From contig JAZKGA010000001.1 of the NCBI GenBank assembly GCA_040386235.1, forward strand, positions 434,001 through 498,000: a stretch of 64,000 nt of DNA. The letters are read 5' to 3'. Position 1 is the first letter of the stretch. Every line of letters starts with the position of its first letter. The translations under genes and the position numbers were made by a program. Below the pieces are notes generated by a model that did not search any database, was not told the DNA's origin, and saw nothing but the letters and a program-made list of their open reading frames with translations. Shown piece by piece: positions 17,366-26,044 of this stretch. This DNA comes from JAZKGA01 sp040386235 (GTDB lineage: Bacteria > Pseudomonadota > Alphaproteobacteria > Micavibrionales > Micavibrionaceae).

Positions 17366-18136
17366 TCAGATCGCAGTATAGGTAACCGCTTTGGATTTCG
17401 TGGATAATTTCAGGTCGGCCATAATCGTCTCACCCCCCACCATGCGCTGGCCGATACCGACCATCGGAACGGTGCCAGCGGGCAGATAGACATCGACGCG
17501 GCTGCCAAAACGGATAATCCCGATCCGTTCGCCACTGGCCAAAGCCTGACCGGTGATGACGTTGGGCACGATACGACGGGCAATCAGTCCCGCAATCAAA
17601 ACACTGCCGACCACGCCGCCATCTGGCAGGGTGATTAAGGTGCTGACGCGTTCATTGTCTTCGCTGGCTTTATCCAGGCTGGCATTCACAAACGCGCCTG
17701 GGCGGTGAACGATTTCTTGCAAGGTTCCGGCAATCGGGTTGCGGATCACATGCACGTCCAGAACGGATAAAAAGATGCTGACGCGCGTTGGGCGCAGGCC
17801 ATCGCGGGGGGCAGTGACCAGTTCGTCCGGCCATGATACGTCATGTTCGATCATGATAACGCGGCCATCTGCCGGGGCAATCACCAGGCCGTCGCGTTGC
17901 GGGACGGTGCGAATAGGGTCACGGAAAAAGAACAGGCAGCCAAAAGCAAGCGCAAGGCCAATGCCGGCAAAACCATCCCACAACAGGGACAGGATTAAGC
18001 CACCGACGGCAGCCCCGATAATGAAAGGCCAGCCAGCGCGATGTATCGGGACGGCGCATGTCTCGATGACACTTTTGTACATTCCTGTCAGTGTGTCTGT
18101 GAAACCTGACCCGTTGCCATGTGACCCATGTGACAT
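17366..18136 (-). CDS. psd: phosphatidylserine decarboxylase (short form)
   Basis: 256 residues, the shorter Psd-A type common in alphaproteobacteria. Two hydrophobic segments (about residues 36-70) anchor it; the conserved ADGRV and FLSVLDVHVIRNP motifs follow. The C-terminal RFGSRVDVYLP contains the Gly-Ser self-cleavage site that creates the pyruvoyl cofactor. The start at 18136 is preferred to 18163 because AAGGAG lies 6 nt before it. Product: phosphatidylethanolamine from the PssA product. Confidence 0.95.
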   Translation of the reverse strand: MSHGSHGNGSGFTDTLTGMYKSVIETCAVPIHRAGWPFIIGAAVGGLILSLLWDGFAGIGLALAFGCLFFFRDPIRTVPQRDGLVIAPADGRVIMIEHDVSWPDELVTAPRDGLRPTRVSIFLSVLDVHVIRNPIAGTLQEIVHRPGAFVNASLDKASEDNERVSTLITLPDGGVVGSVLIAGLIARRIVPNVITGQALASGERIGIIRFGSRVDVYLPAGTVPMVGIGQRMVGGETIMADLKLSTKSKAVTYTAI

Positions 18137-18245
18137 TGCCTTCTCCTTACGCATTCTTGTCATTGTGTGCGGCAGAGTGTAGAGTACCCAGCATAGATTA
18201 CAAGCCCCTCTTAATCACACCCCCTCATCATATCTGCCCTGTCCG

Positions 18246-18860
18246 ATGCCTGATCCAGCCCCCGTTTCCTCGCCCTTTAAAGTCTGCGTTTACTGCGGAT
18301 CTGCTGGCAATGTGCCGCAGATTTACCATGAACTGGCCATCGCCGTGGCGCATGAAATTGTCGCAGCAGGGTGGGAATTGGTCTATGGCGGTGCGCGTAC
18401 CGGGCTGATGGGAACGGTCGCGGATGCTGTCCTGGCCGCCGGCGGGCGTGTCACAGGCATTATCCCACAGAACATCAAGGAAAAAGATTTCCAGCATCCT
18501 GGCCTGACCGCCCTGCATGTCACCCCCGACCTGCATGCGCGCAAGAAAATGATGGTTGAGATGTCGGACGCCTTTATCGCCCTTCCCGGCGGGCTTGGCA
18601 CATTGGATGAAGTGTTTGAATTATTGACCTGGCGGCAATTGGGGTTGCACAGCAAGCCATTGTTCTTTGTTGATGTCGCTCAATTCTGGGCCCCTGTGCG
18701 CTGGCTGATGGATCGCTTGATTGAAACAGGATTTTGCAAACCCACCCATGCTCGCATGTACCAATTTGTGGATCAGCCCGGCGACCTGCGACAGGCTGTT
18801 TTAAACAGCGATACGTCGCGCATGGACCCGACCGTTAAGTGGCAGGACAACCAACATTAA
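18246..18860 (+). CDS. LOG family protein (TIGR00730, cytokinin-riboside-monophosphate phosphoribohydrolase-like)
   Basis: 204 residues. The N-terminus KVCVYCGSAGNVPQIY, the nucleotide-binding GGARTGLMGTVADAV and the signature LPGGLGTLDEVFE are complete. Known: LOG enzymes hydrolyse nucleoside 5'-monophosphates to base plus ribose 5-phosphate. In bacteria of this type the likely role is purine nucleotide turnover rather than hormone synthesis. It is divergent from psd and 57 nt upstream of the GGDEF gene. Confidence 0.9.
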   Translation: MPDPAPVSSPFKVCVYCGSAGNVPQIYHELAIAVAHEIVAAGWELVYGGARTGLMGTVADAVLAAGGRVTGIIPQNIKEKDFQHPGLTALHVTPDLHARKKMMVEMSDAFIALPGGLGTLDEVFELLTWRQLGLHSKPLFFVDVAQFWAPVRWLMDRLIETGFCKPTHARMYQFVDQPGDLRQAVLNSDTSRMDPTVKWQDNQH

Positions 18861-18917
18861 GCAGTTTGCGGGCCGCCTGTTGCAAAGGGGGGCGAATACA
18901 GGCAAAATAGCTGCGCT

Positions 18918-19955
18918 ATGAGCGAAACACGCACCCAAATTCTATCGATTGCCCAACAAGCCTGGGACCGGATTTTAAAAGACCGGCTGACACCCCTGCC
19001 TGAAATGTTTGCGTTGTGGTACGCCTATGCCGGTAAAACCAATTCTGACATCGTCAAGAATATCGACCGATTGCAGGTCCAGGGCCCCCTGACGGATGAA
19101 CAATGCCTGGAATTGCATCACAGGTTTTTAAGTGATGCGCGACAAACAGAACGCATCCTGCATGCCGGGGACCAAGTATCGCTGGCCATTCGTGGCCTGA
19201 CGGAAAAGGTCGAAACCGTGAACGCGGTCTCGCAAGACTTCACCGAATCGCTCTCAGTGGCGCAGAAAAAGCTGGGCAATGCCGAAGGCAAAGATGCGGT
19301 GCAGGCCGTTGTGACCTTGTTGAACAACGAAACCAAGACATTGATCGATAAGAATCAGTCTTTGGCCGCTGATATGCGGGTGGTGATGAACCAGATCGTT
19401 GTATTGCAGGATGAGCTGGACGCCGCACGGCGCGAAGCCTTGACCGATAATCTGACCGGACTGGCCAATCGTAAGTCTTTTGATCTGGAGATTGACCGCC
19501 AGATCACCGACGCCCGCAATAAGAAACAGCCCTTAAGCCTGTTAATGCTGGATATAGATCACTTCAAACGCTTTAACGACAGTTTTGGCCACCAGGTCGG
19601 TGACCAGGTCCTGCGCCTTGTCGCCCGCACCTTGAAAGAAGGGGTGAAGGGGCGCGACTTTGCGGCGCGTTATGGCGGCGAAGAATTTACGATTATCCTG
19701 CCGAACACCTCTTTGCTGGCTGCCGCCGGATTGGCCAACCAGCTGATCAAGGCCATCGCGGTTAAGGATATCGTCAACCGCACGTCTGGGGAGTCGCTGG
19801 GTCGGATTACGATGTCGATCGGCGTGTCGGAACTGGGTCCTGCGGAAACGGGTGACAGCCTGATAACACGCGCTGATGCAGCTTTATATACCGCGAAGCA
19901 CAGCGGTCGGAACCAGATGGCCACCGCGCCACATGCGGACAGGGAAGGGTTATAA
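18918..19955 (+). CDS. diguanylate cyclase (GGDEF domain)
   Basis: 345 residues. The N-terminal 165 residues are helical and end in a coiled-coil-like segment; no membrane segment or known sensor domain is seen. The GGDEF domain (about residues 172-335) has DNLTGLANRKSF, DIDHFKRFND and the active-site RYGGEEF with GGEEF at 253-257, all expected for an active cyclase. The product-inhibition I-site is not canonical: the expected RxxD position reads KGRD. The N-terminus resembles the helical region of alphaproteobacterial DgcB/PleD-like cytosolic cyclases. The next gene starts 4 nt downstream, so the two are probably co-expressed. Confidence 0.93.
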   Translation: MSETRTQILSIAQQAWDRILKDRLTPLPEMFALWYAYAGKTNSDIVKNIDRLQVQGPLTDEQCLELHHRFLSDARQTERILHAGDQVSLAIRGLTEKVETVNAVSQDFTESLSVAQKKLGNAEGKDAVQAVVTLLNNETKTLIDKNQSLAADMRVVMNQIVVLQDELDAARREALTDNLTGLANRKSFDLEIDRQITDARNKKQPLSLLMLDIDHFKRFNDSFGHQVGDQVLRLVARTLKEGVKGRDFAARYGGEEFTIILPNTSLLAAAGLANQLIKAIAVKDIVNRTSGESLGRITMSIGVSELGPAETGDSLITRADAALYTAKHSGRNQMATAPHADREGL

Positions 19956-19959
19956 CACC

Positions 19960-20961
19960 ATGATGCGCGGACTTTTTGTTTGGGCGATTGTCATCTTTTC
20001 GGCAGCAATTGCATATGTGATCGCCGGTATCCTGTTGTTTCAGCCGGAACGCCCACCCCCGATCCAGTTTGAAGCGGTTGAGGATCTGATTCAACGCAGT
20101 CAGGAAATGTATCAGGCACAAACACCGGATGCCCCGCACAAAGTAACGCTGTCTGAGGGGGACGAAAAACGGAAAATGCAGGCCGCGGCTGACATTCAGC
20201 GCGTCCTGACCACTTACGAAAACGCGGCCATCACAATGCCGCCACAGGCCGCGCCGGTGATGCAGCTGTTAACCGAATACACCCGCGCGGGCGTTCTGCC
20301 ACCGCTTTACAGCGATGCATCCGGCACGCCTGTTCCTTATACATTCTCAGCTTCGCCGCGGGTCAGCCTGCCTGAAGCTGGCGGGATTGATCTGGGGTGT
20401 GAAGGCGTGGGCGCAACGTCCCTATCCGCCGTTCTGATGATCGGTGACGACCAGGATAACCGCCTGTCCTGTACGCAAGCGGGCAAGGCCGCCGTACCGC
20501 GCATTTTGCTGGGTGGTCCTGGGAATGACACGCTGCGCAACCTGTCCGGGCCCAGCCTGTTTGTGCCAGGTACCGGCAATGACACAATTGAGTCTGGCGA
20601 CGGTGCGGTCATGGTGTTGCTGGAAGACGCGTGGGGCCAAGATACGTTGAAAATAGATTGCGGCACGGCCCGTGCGGGCCCTGTCAATGCGGCCGCAGGT
20701 TCGGAATCGCCCTGGGCCTTCCCGTTCCGTCATTTTGTTATTTTCTCACCGCATATTGCCCGCACTGACATTGTTTGGGATGAAACGGGCACGACGCTGC
20801 GCAACCTGCAAACGGGGGACACGCTGAAAATCGGTGGAAAATGTGTCAATCTGGCCTTCTATGACCAGGTGCCGGTATCCGCCCCTACGACGGCGTCAGT
20901 TGCCCCGCCCCAGCCAGAAACACCACCAGCCCCCGTCACGCCGCAAACTGTTTCCCCTTAA
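19960..20961 (+). CDS. membrane-anchored or secreted protein with RTX-like GGxGND motifs
   Basis: 333 residues. One N-terminal hydrophobic segment (FVWAIVIFSAAIAYVIAGILL) could be a membrane anchor. The central part has a short run of RTX-like turns (GGPGNDTLRN, then PGTGNDTIESGDG), which in other proteins form a calcium-binding beta roll. The last 30 residues are Pro/Ala/Thr-rich. The number of repeats is too small for a classical RTX exoprotein, and no type I secretion signal is evident. The start at 19960 lies 4 nt after the cyclase stop with AGGG upstream. Function unknown; linkage to the cyclase suggests a surface or matrix role (inference). Confidence 0.7.
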   Translation: MMRGLFVWAIVIFSAAIAYVIAGILLFQPERPPPIQFEAVEDLIQRSQEMYQAQTPDAPHKVTLSEGDEKRKMQAAADIQRVLTTYENAAITMPPQAAPVMQLLTEYTRAGVLPPLYSDASGTPVPYTFSASPRVSLPEAGGIDLGCEGVGATSLSAVLMIGDDQDNRLSCTQAGKAAVPRILLGGPGNDTLRNLSGPSLFVPGTGNDTIESGDGAVMVLLEDAWGQDTLKIDCGTARAGPVNAAAGSESPWAFPFRHFVIFSPHIARTDIVWDETGTTLRNLQTGDTLKIGGKCVNLAFYDQVPVSAPTTASVAPPQPETPPAPVTPQTVSP

Positions 20962-20999
20962 GATCACGGAAGGCCAATAGATTACAGGATTTTGCATCA

Positions 21000-21029
21000 T
21001 TGAAAAAACCAGATGTGTTAATCTTAAAT
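21000..21029 (+). promoter_or_regulatory. candidate sigma70-type promoter for the four-gene array
   Basis: TTGAAA (21000-21005), an 18-nt spacer and TTAAAT (21024-21029) lie in the most AT-rich stretch of the region, 53 nt before the first gene of the array. No terminator separates it from the preceding gene. Prediction by eye only. Confidence 0.4.
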
Positions 21030-21081
21030 TAGGTAAAATTTTAATAAAATAGACAGTGCAGCCAAAGGATTACAGAAGATC

Positions 21082-22410
21082 GTGACCCGCCTTGTTCCCA
21101 TGTCAGACACTGGCATTGCCCGCCTGGGCAAGGCTTTGCGTATCTGGATGGCGGCCGGCCTGGTTTTTGTTCTGACTGCTGGGCTTCATCACCCGGCCTT
21201 TGCGGCCTGCTATATCGTCAACCACGATTTTTGTCATTACATGGTGGGCACAGGTACGACCAGCGCCACAGGTGGCCCGCACAAGGTGCCGGGCGATACA
21301 CCACCCCCACCGGGCAGTGGGACGGAACAAGTTATCAAAACGCATTTTTATGAAATGCGCGATAAGCTGGAAAAGTGGATGTATAACGACTTTGCCGACA
21401 TGATTACAGGCGCGATGAAAAAACAGTCGCAACAATTGACGCAAAGCCAGATGCAATCATCGACGGCCAGTTCCGCAAAAACCGATGCGCTGGTGGCCAA
21501 CCGCCAGGCTTTGGATATTGGTATGGCGCACAGTGCGGTGGCGCAAGATCTGATGCCTGATGTCGCCCTGTGCCGTGACAGCAGCGCGGTCCGGACCCTG
21601 GTGGGTGTTGAGGCAGCGGCCGAAGGCACGCAAAATACCGCTGCGAACCGTATGGCAACCTATCACAGCTATACCGCCGGCAGCACGGCCGCGCGCGGCG
21701 AAGGCTGGGAAAAACAGGCCCGTATTGCCACTGCAGTCAACCGGTATATCGATCCACGCGATCATGGTGGCGCAGTCAAAGGCATGGGTGTCACCGATCA
21801 AGGTGGTGAGAAAAACCTGAACGCCGATATGGATTTTGCGGCAACGCTGGGCCAGCCGATGACGGTGGAAACGACGCGCGGCGGCATGGATGATGTGATG
21901 GCGCTCAGCAAGAATTTGTACGGAAACGACATGTTCTATGACATCAACCCGAAACGCCTGGATTCCCAGCTGTTCGATTTGCGGCAAATTCAGGCAAAGC
22001 GCAATGTCCTGCTGAACAGTTTCATGGCCCAGGTGGGGTTGAAGGCCAAGGGGCATACGGATGTGACACCGCAAACGCTGGCAGCCTTCCAAAAACTGGG
22101 TCTGCCACAGGCGGTGATTGATCGTGATTTAAAAGGCCGCCCCAGCTATTACGCGTTGATGGATGTCATTACAAAACGACAATATCAAGACGCCAATTTC
22201 TACACCAACCTGATTAAAAATCCGGCGGCCCAGGACCGGACATCGACCACCGCTGCGGCCTTTGCCAATATGCAGATGCGCGATATGACACAATCGTTAC
22301 AGCGTCAGGAAACGCTGTATGCCATGCTGCTGGAATTACGCTTGCTGAAACGTCAGGCCGTGCTTGGGGCACAGAATGACCGTGCGCGGGCGGAGGATGA
22401 GCCGAAATGA
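21082..22410 (+). CDS. exported protein, member 1 of a four-paralogue tandem family
   Basis: 442 residues, GTG start with GAAGA upstream. A long N-region precedes a signal peptide hydrophobic core (AAGLVFVLTAGLHHPAFA) and AFA-type cleavage. The mature protein begins with a Cys-rich stretch (ACYIVNHDFCHYM), then a Pro-rich linker, then helical segments. Shared family blocks: KKQSQQL followed by ANRQALDIGMA, AQDLMPDVALC, PSYYALMDVI and QDANFYTNLI, then MQMRDMTQSLQRQE. The family is not recognised. The helical, exported character and C-terminal Leu-rich helix recall VirB5/TrbJ-like pilus-tip proteins, but that is only a resemblance. The stop overlaps the start of member 2 (ATGA). Confidence 0.8.
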   Translation: MTRLVPMSDTGIARLGKALRIWMAAGLVFVLTAGLHHPAFAACYIVNHDFCHYMVGTGTTSATGGPHKVPGDTPPPPGSGTEQVIKTHFYEMRDKLEKWMYNDFADMITGAMKKQSQQLTQSQMQSSTASSAKTDALVANRQALDIGMAHSAVAQDLMPDVALCRDSSAVRTLVGVEAAAEGTQNTAANRMATYHSYTAGSTAARGEGWEKQARIATAVNRYIDPRDHGGAVKGMGVTDQGGEKNLNADMDFAATLGQPMTVETTRGGMDDVMALSKNLYGNDMFYDINPKRLDSQLFDLRQIQAKRNVLLNSFMAQVGLKAKGHTDVTPQTLAAFQKLGLPQAVIDRDLKGRPSYYALMDVITKRQYQDANFYTNLIKNPAAQDRTSTTAAAFANMQMRDMTQSLQRQETLYAMLLELRLLKRQAVLGAQNDRARAEDEPK

Positions 22411-23699
22411 TCAATCGCGCCCGCCATTTCCTCTTGCTTTCATGTGTCGGATTGTTGGCAGCGCCGCCCGCATGGGCGCAGCAATCTTACCAACCTTTCC
22501 CCGGTACAGCCTTGCCGCACTGTATGGCGTATTGCACGACCTACAGCACGTACCAGGGTTCGGATTATCAACCACTGCACAGCGGCCCATCAGGCACCGC
22601 AACGGTTATCAAGGAATATGTCCGCGACTTTTTCACGGATACAAAGGATTTCTACCTGAGTGATTTTGTGACGGAGTTTGTTGAGCCGGCGTTGAAAAAG
22701 AAAACGCAGCAGGTCGTCTCAAGCGATCAGCAGGAAAACAACGCCGAGGGTGCCATTGCCGATGCGACCCAGGCCAACGAACAGGCGACCGAAATTGGCA
22801 TTGCCCAAGCCGAAACGGCGTTGGATTACGCGCCGCATCCTTTGATTGGCCAGATGGCGACCTATTCACGCGGTTTGGCCCTGGCCAGCGAGCGGATGCG
22901 CCAGTCACGATTGGTGCGCGGCGATGCCGGTACGGCGGATTTGCTGGCGGCATCGGGGACGTTAACGGCCAAGGGCGGCGGTGCGGTTGAAGACTGGCGC
23001 CTGAAAAACCTGAAAGATTTATATATTGATCCGGATCAGCAGGGCGGGTATTTGCGCAAGTTGGTCCACGGCGACGAACGCGTTAACCGCGATCTGGATG
23101 TGGCACGCAGCCTGGTTGGCCGCAACACGCTGGACCTTAATTTCGAAGATACGACCTTAAGTGAGGATGAGCAGGACTTCCTGGCCTTGAAAGAAAACCT
23201 GGCATCCAGCGCCGCAATGGAAAATAGCCGGATGCGCGACCTGGCGACGACCGATGCGGCATTGACAGATTTGCCGGAATTGCTGAGCCTGACCGCACGG
23301 CGCTCATTAATCGATCGGACAATCAACACAATCGCCGGGATGCGCGCGCGGGGCAGTGATGTCAGCGCGCCGGAAATGCAGGCCTTATTGCGCCAGCTGG
23401 GTTATGCCGACGATTCACCTGAGATGCAGGATATTACAGGCCAGGCCAGTTACGAGGCGCATATGGATATCCTGACGCGTCGCGTGTTCCAGAACCCGAA
23501 CATGTATGTGAACTTGATTGCCAACCCGACGGCCTTGCGCCGCATATTGGTCAGCCAGAATGCGGTGCGCAACATGCAGCAATACGATATGTATGCGACA
23601 ACCACACGCGCCGAAGATTTAACAGCCCTGTGGGCCTGGCTTGAAACGCGTGAACAATTCAACAAAGCGCAGGGCGCTCTGAACGGGGTAGGACGATGA
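22407..23699 (+). CDS. exported protein, member 2 of the tandem family
   Basis: 430 residues. Signal peptide HFLLLSCVGLLAAPPAWAQ with AWA cleavage. The mature N-terminus has a Cys pair (LPHCMAYCTTYSTYQG) as in member 1. Then come the shared blocks: VEPALKKKTQQVVSSDQ, ANEQATEIGIAQAE, SYEAHMDIL and QNPNMYVNLI. This copy has lost the LMPxPxLCG cysteine (it reads YAPHPLIGQM), the clearest sign of divergence in the set. The start overlaps member 1's stop and the stop overlaps member 3's start, so translation is probably coupled throughout. Confidence 0.8.
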   Translation: MINRARHFLLLSCVGLLAAPPAWAQQSYQPFPGTALPHCMAYCTTYSTYQGSDYQPLHSGPSGTATVIKEYVRDFFTDTKDFYLSDFVTEFVEPALKKKTQQVVSSDQQENNAEGAIADATQANEQATEIGIAQAETALDYAPHPLIGQMATYSRGLALASERMRQSRLVRGDAGTADLLAASGTLTAKGGGAVEDWRLKNLKDLYIDPDQQGGYLRKLVHGDERVNRDLDVARSLVGRNTLDLNFEDTTLSEDEQDFLALKENLASSAAMENSRMRDLATTDAALTDLPELLSLTARRSLIDRTINTIAGMRARGSDVSAPEMQALLRQLGYADDSPEMQDITGQASYEAHMDILTRRVFQNPNMYVNLIANPTALRRILVSQNAVRNMQQYDMYATTTRAEDLTALWAWLETREQFNKAQGALNGVGR

Positions 23700-24925
23700 A
23701 AACATCATATCGAATTGCGGCGATAACAGCGGCGTTTGTGCTGTGCCTGACCAATGTGTCGGTGGCATTGGCGAACTGTAAATGTGACCCGACCGTCATT
23801 GCGTTGCACATCCGCACGCAACAAAACGTGAAGCAGTTTATCGACAGTGAGTACCGCAAGCACAAACAATTCCTGGAACAGAAATTCTGGCGGGAAAAAC
23901 TGGAACCGGCATTGAAGGAATACACGCAGCAAGAGGTGATGTCGGGTCAAGAAAAGACCAAAGCATCTGCGGCGGAAGCCGATGCCTATTCCGCGAACAT
24001 CCAAGCCCTGGAAGTCGGGCAAAAGCAGGCGCAGAACGCCTTGACGTATCAGCCAAGTCCGCAGGCCTGCGGTGTGGCATCCGGCGTGCGTAACCTGGCG
24101 CTGGCCAGTGCGGTGGGGCAAGAGGTTGTGAGTGAAACAACGGCGATGGCCACCAATCGCCGCTTGGCCACCGATGTGCCCGAGGGCAAAAGCCCGCAAG
24201 AGGCAGACATTGATGCACGCCGTGAAACCTTGTCGGATCGTTTCTGTGACCCTGATGCCTGGGGCGGCGCGATGCGCGGTGTATGTAAGCAGGCGGGCGA
24301 CCTGAAAAACCGTGATATTGAGTATCGCGAAACGGTTGATGCGCCATGGACCCTGGATATCCGCCCCGATTATGCCGGGAAAGACATGGATGAATGGACG
24401 GGTGACGAGGTGGCTGTTGATGCGCTGCGCACCAATTTATTCGGCCATACACTTTACCCCAGACCAACCGAGGCTGAGTTCAAAAATCGCGATGTGCAAA
24501 TCGGCTATATGAACCAGCGCGCGTTAGAGGCCAAGCGGAACGTGGCGCAATACAGCTTTGACACGCTGATTGGCCAGAAAGCGGCGGGCAGCGCCCAGGC
24601 GAAAGAGTGGCTTGAAGCCTCCTTAACCAAGCTGGGCCTGCAAATGGATGATGCGACACGGGCGAAGATCAAGGACAAGCCCAGCTATTACGCGATCATG
24701 GAAGTCCTGACCAAACGCATGTATCAGGACCCGAATTTTTACAGCAACCTGATTAAGCCAGGGCCGCAGGTGGCGCAGGCACAAGCGTCGTTGCAAGGTG
24801 TTGGCCTGATGCAGATGCGCGATGTGTATGAAAGCATGCTGCGGTCTGAACTGATCCTGTCCTTGATTGTTGAAATGGAACTGGCTGAGCAGCAAGAAGT
24901 TGTACAGCGGAATGTGGATCGTTAA
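23696..24925 (+). CDS. exported protein, member 3 of the tandem family
   Basis: 409 residues. Signal peptide (IAAITAAFVLCLTNVSVALA), then NCKCDPTVIALHIRTQQN and a charged helical stretch. Shared blocks: LKEYTQQEVMSGQEKTKAS, YSANIQALEVG, SPQACGVASGV, PSYYAIMEVLTKRMYQD and PNFYSNLI, then LMQMRDVYESMLRSE. It keeps six cysteines. ATGA overlap with member 2; member 4 starts 4 nt after its stop. Confidence 0.8.
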   Translation: MKTSYRIAAITAAFVLCLTNVSVALANCKCDPTVIALHIRTQQNVKQFIDSEYRKHKQFLEQKFWREKLEPALKEYTQQEVMSGQEKTKASAAEADAYSANIQALEVGQKQAQNALTYQPSPQACGVASGVRNLALASAVGQEVVSETTAMATNRRLATDVPEGKSPQEADIDARRETLSDRFCDPDAWGGAMRGVCKQAGDLKNRDIEYRETVDAPWTLDIRPDYAGKDMDEWTGDEVAVDALRTNLFGHTLYPRPTEAEFKNRDVQIGYMNQRALEAKRNVAQYSFDTLIGQKAAGSAQAKEWLEASLTKLGLQMDDATRAKIKDKPSYYAIMEVLTKRMYQDPNFYSNLIKPGPQVAQAQASLQGVGLMQMRDVYESMLRSELILSLIVEMELAEQQEVVQRNVDR

Positions 24926-24929
24926 CGCC

Positions 24930-26039
24930 ATGCGGCACCTGGTTCTTCTGTTTTTGGTTTTTGGTGTGATGGCGCCGCACGTCGCTGTGGCGCAATCAAT
25001 CCCGTCTATTGGCGGGGGAACGAGTGTCCAGCCGCAATCAGATGATCAAAAGATCGAAACCAACTGGCTGGATTTATGGCGCGGCATGTCGCAGCAGGAG
25101 GCGATGAGTGACCAGGAAAACGTGAAGGCCAGTGGGGCCCAAACGGACGCCGAAGCGGCTAATAAAATCGCCGACGGAGTGGGGCGGCAGCAACAAAAGA
25201 ATGCCCAGGATTTGATGCCAACCCCGGCCCTGTGCGGTGTCTCATCGACTGTGATCGGTTTGGCTGCGGGGGAGGCGGAGGCAGACGTGAACCGCGACGC
25301 GATGATAAAGGAAGCCGCCCCAAAGGCCGATGCGACCGATATGGGTGACGCGTCACGCAATTGCCGCTATGTCGGCAGTTTGAACCTGCCTGGTTTGAAA
25401 CGTGCGTGTGAGGCTGCGGGCCACGAAGTGTTAGCGACATCAGCCACCCAGGACGTGACGCAAAAATCCGCCGGGGCTGTTAATATCGCCGACGGTGTTG
25501 AAAAAGACGCGGAAAAGGCAACGGTTGCGCATGTGGATTTGTTGCTGGGCGCGCATCAACAATTTTCAGGCCTGGGCATCGCCGCCAAAGACCCGACACG
25601 ATTCCAATCGGTGGTTGACGCGCGGTCCAGCATGGCAACAGACAGCCTGATTAAAGCCAGCATGATCCGCAACATGGCGGCACGGATGCAGGGCAGTGAC
25701 GAGGGCAGCGAGGTGATGAAAGCCCGTCTGAAATCCCTTGGGTACGATGACACAAAAATCGCCGAATTGACGGGTGAGAAACCCAGCTATGCGACGCAGT
25801 TAGAAATCGGCACCAAATTGCCATACCAAGACCCGAATTTTTACATCAATCTGCAAGGGATGAATGAAACACAACTGCGCGCGCTGAATGTCGGTGTTGA
25901 GGCGCAAGGCCTGGCCCAGTGGCGTGAGATTTACACAAGTGTGATCGCACGGGAAATGATGCTGGCGAAAATATTGGAAGCGAAATTACAGGCCAAGCAG
26001 CCGGAAATCGCTGCGCAGTTAAGCAGCGCAAACCGTTAA
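24930..26039 (+). CDS. exported protein, member 4 of the tandem family
   Basis: 369 residues, the shortest member. Signal peptide HLVLLFLVFGVMAPHVAVAQ. It lacks the N-terminal Cys segment of the other three and goes almost directly into the conserved helical core: RGMSQQEAMSDQENVKAS, AQDLMPTPALCGVSS, KPSYATQLEI and PNFYINLQGMN, then QWREIYTSVIAREMM. The ATG at 24930 is chosen because the signal peptide begins there; an in-frame ATG at 24912 would overlap member 3 by 14 nt. Followed after 5 nt by a convergent GNAT gene, so the array ends here. Confidence 0.8.
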   Translation: MRHLVLLFLVFGVMAPHVAVAQSIPSIGGGTSVQPQSDDQKIETNWLDLWRGMSQQEAMSDQENVKASGAQTDAEAANKIADGVGRQQQKNAQDLMPTPALCGVSSTVIGLAAGEAEADVNRDAMIKEAAPKADATDMGDASRNCRYVGSLNLPGLKRACEAAGHEVLATSATQDVTQKSAGAVNIADGVEKDAEKATVAHVDLLLGAHQQFSGLGIAAKDPTRFQSVVDARSSMATDSLIKASMIRNMAARMQGSDEGSEVMKARLKSLGYDDTKIAELTGEKPSYATQLEIGTKLPYQDPNFYINLQGMNETQLRALNVGVEAQGLAQWREIYTSVIAREMMLAKILEAKLQAKQPEIAAQLSSANR

Positions 26040-26044
26040 GTCTT

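Noticed and set aside
21457..22092. 211-codon minus-strand frame under member 1 of the exported array
   Set aside because: Antisense; the plus-strand frame has a signal peptide and paralogous blocks.
23838..24467. 209-codon minus-strand frame under member 3
   Set aside because: Arg/Pro/His-rich shadow without ribosome site.
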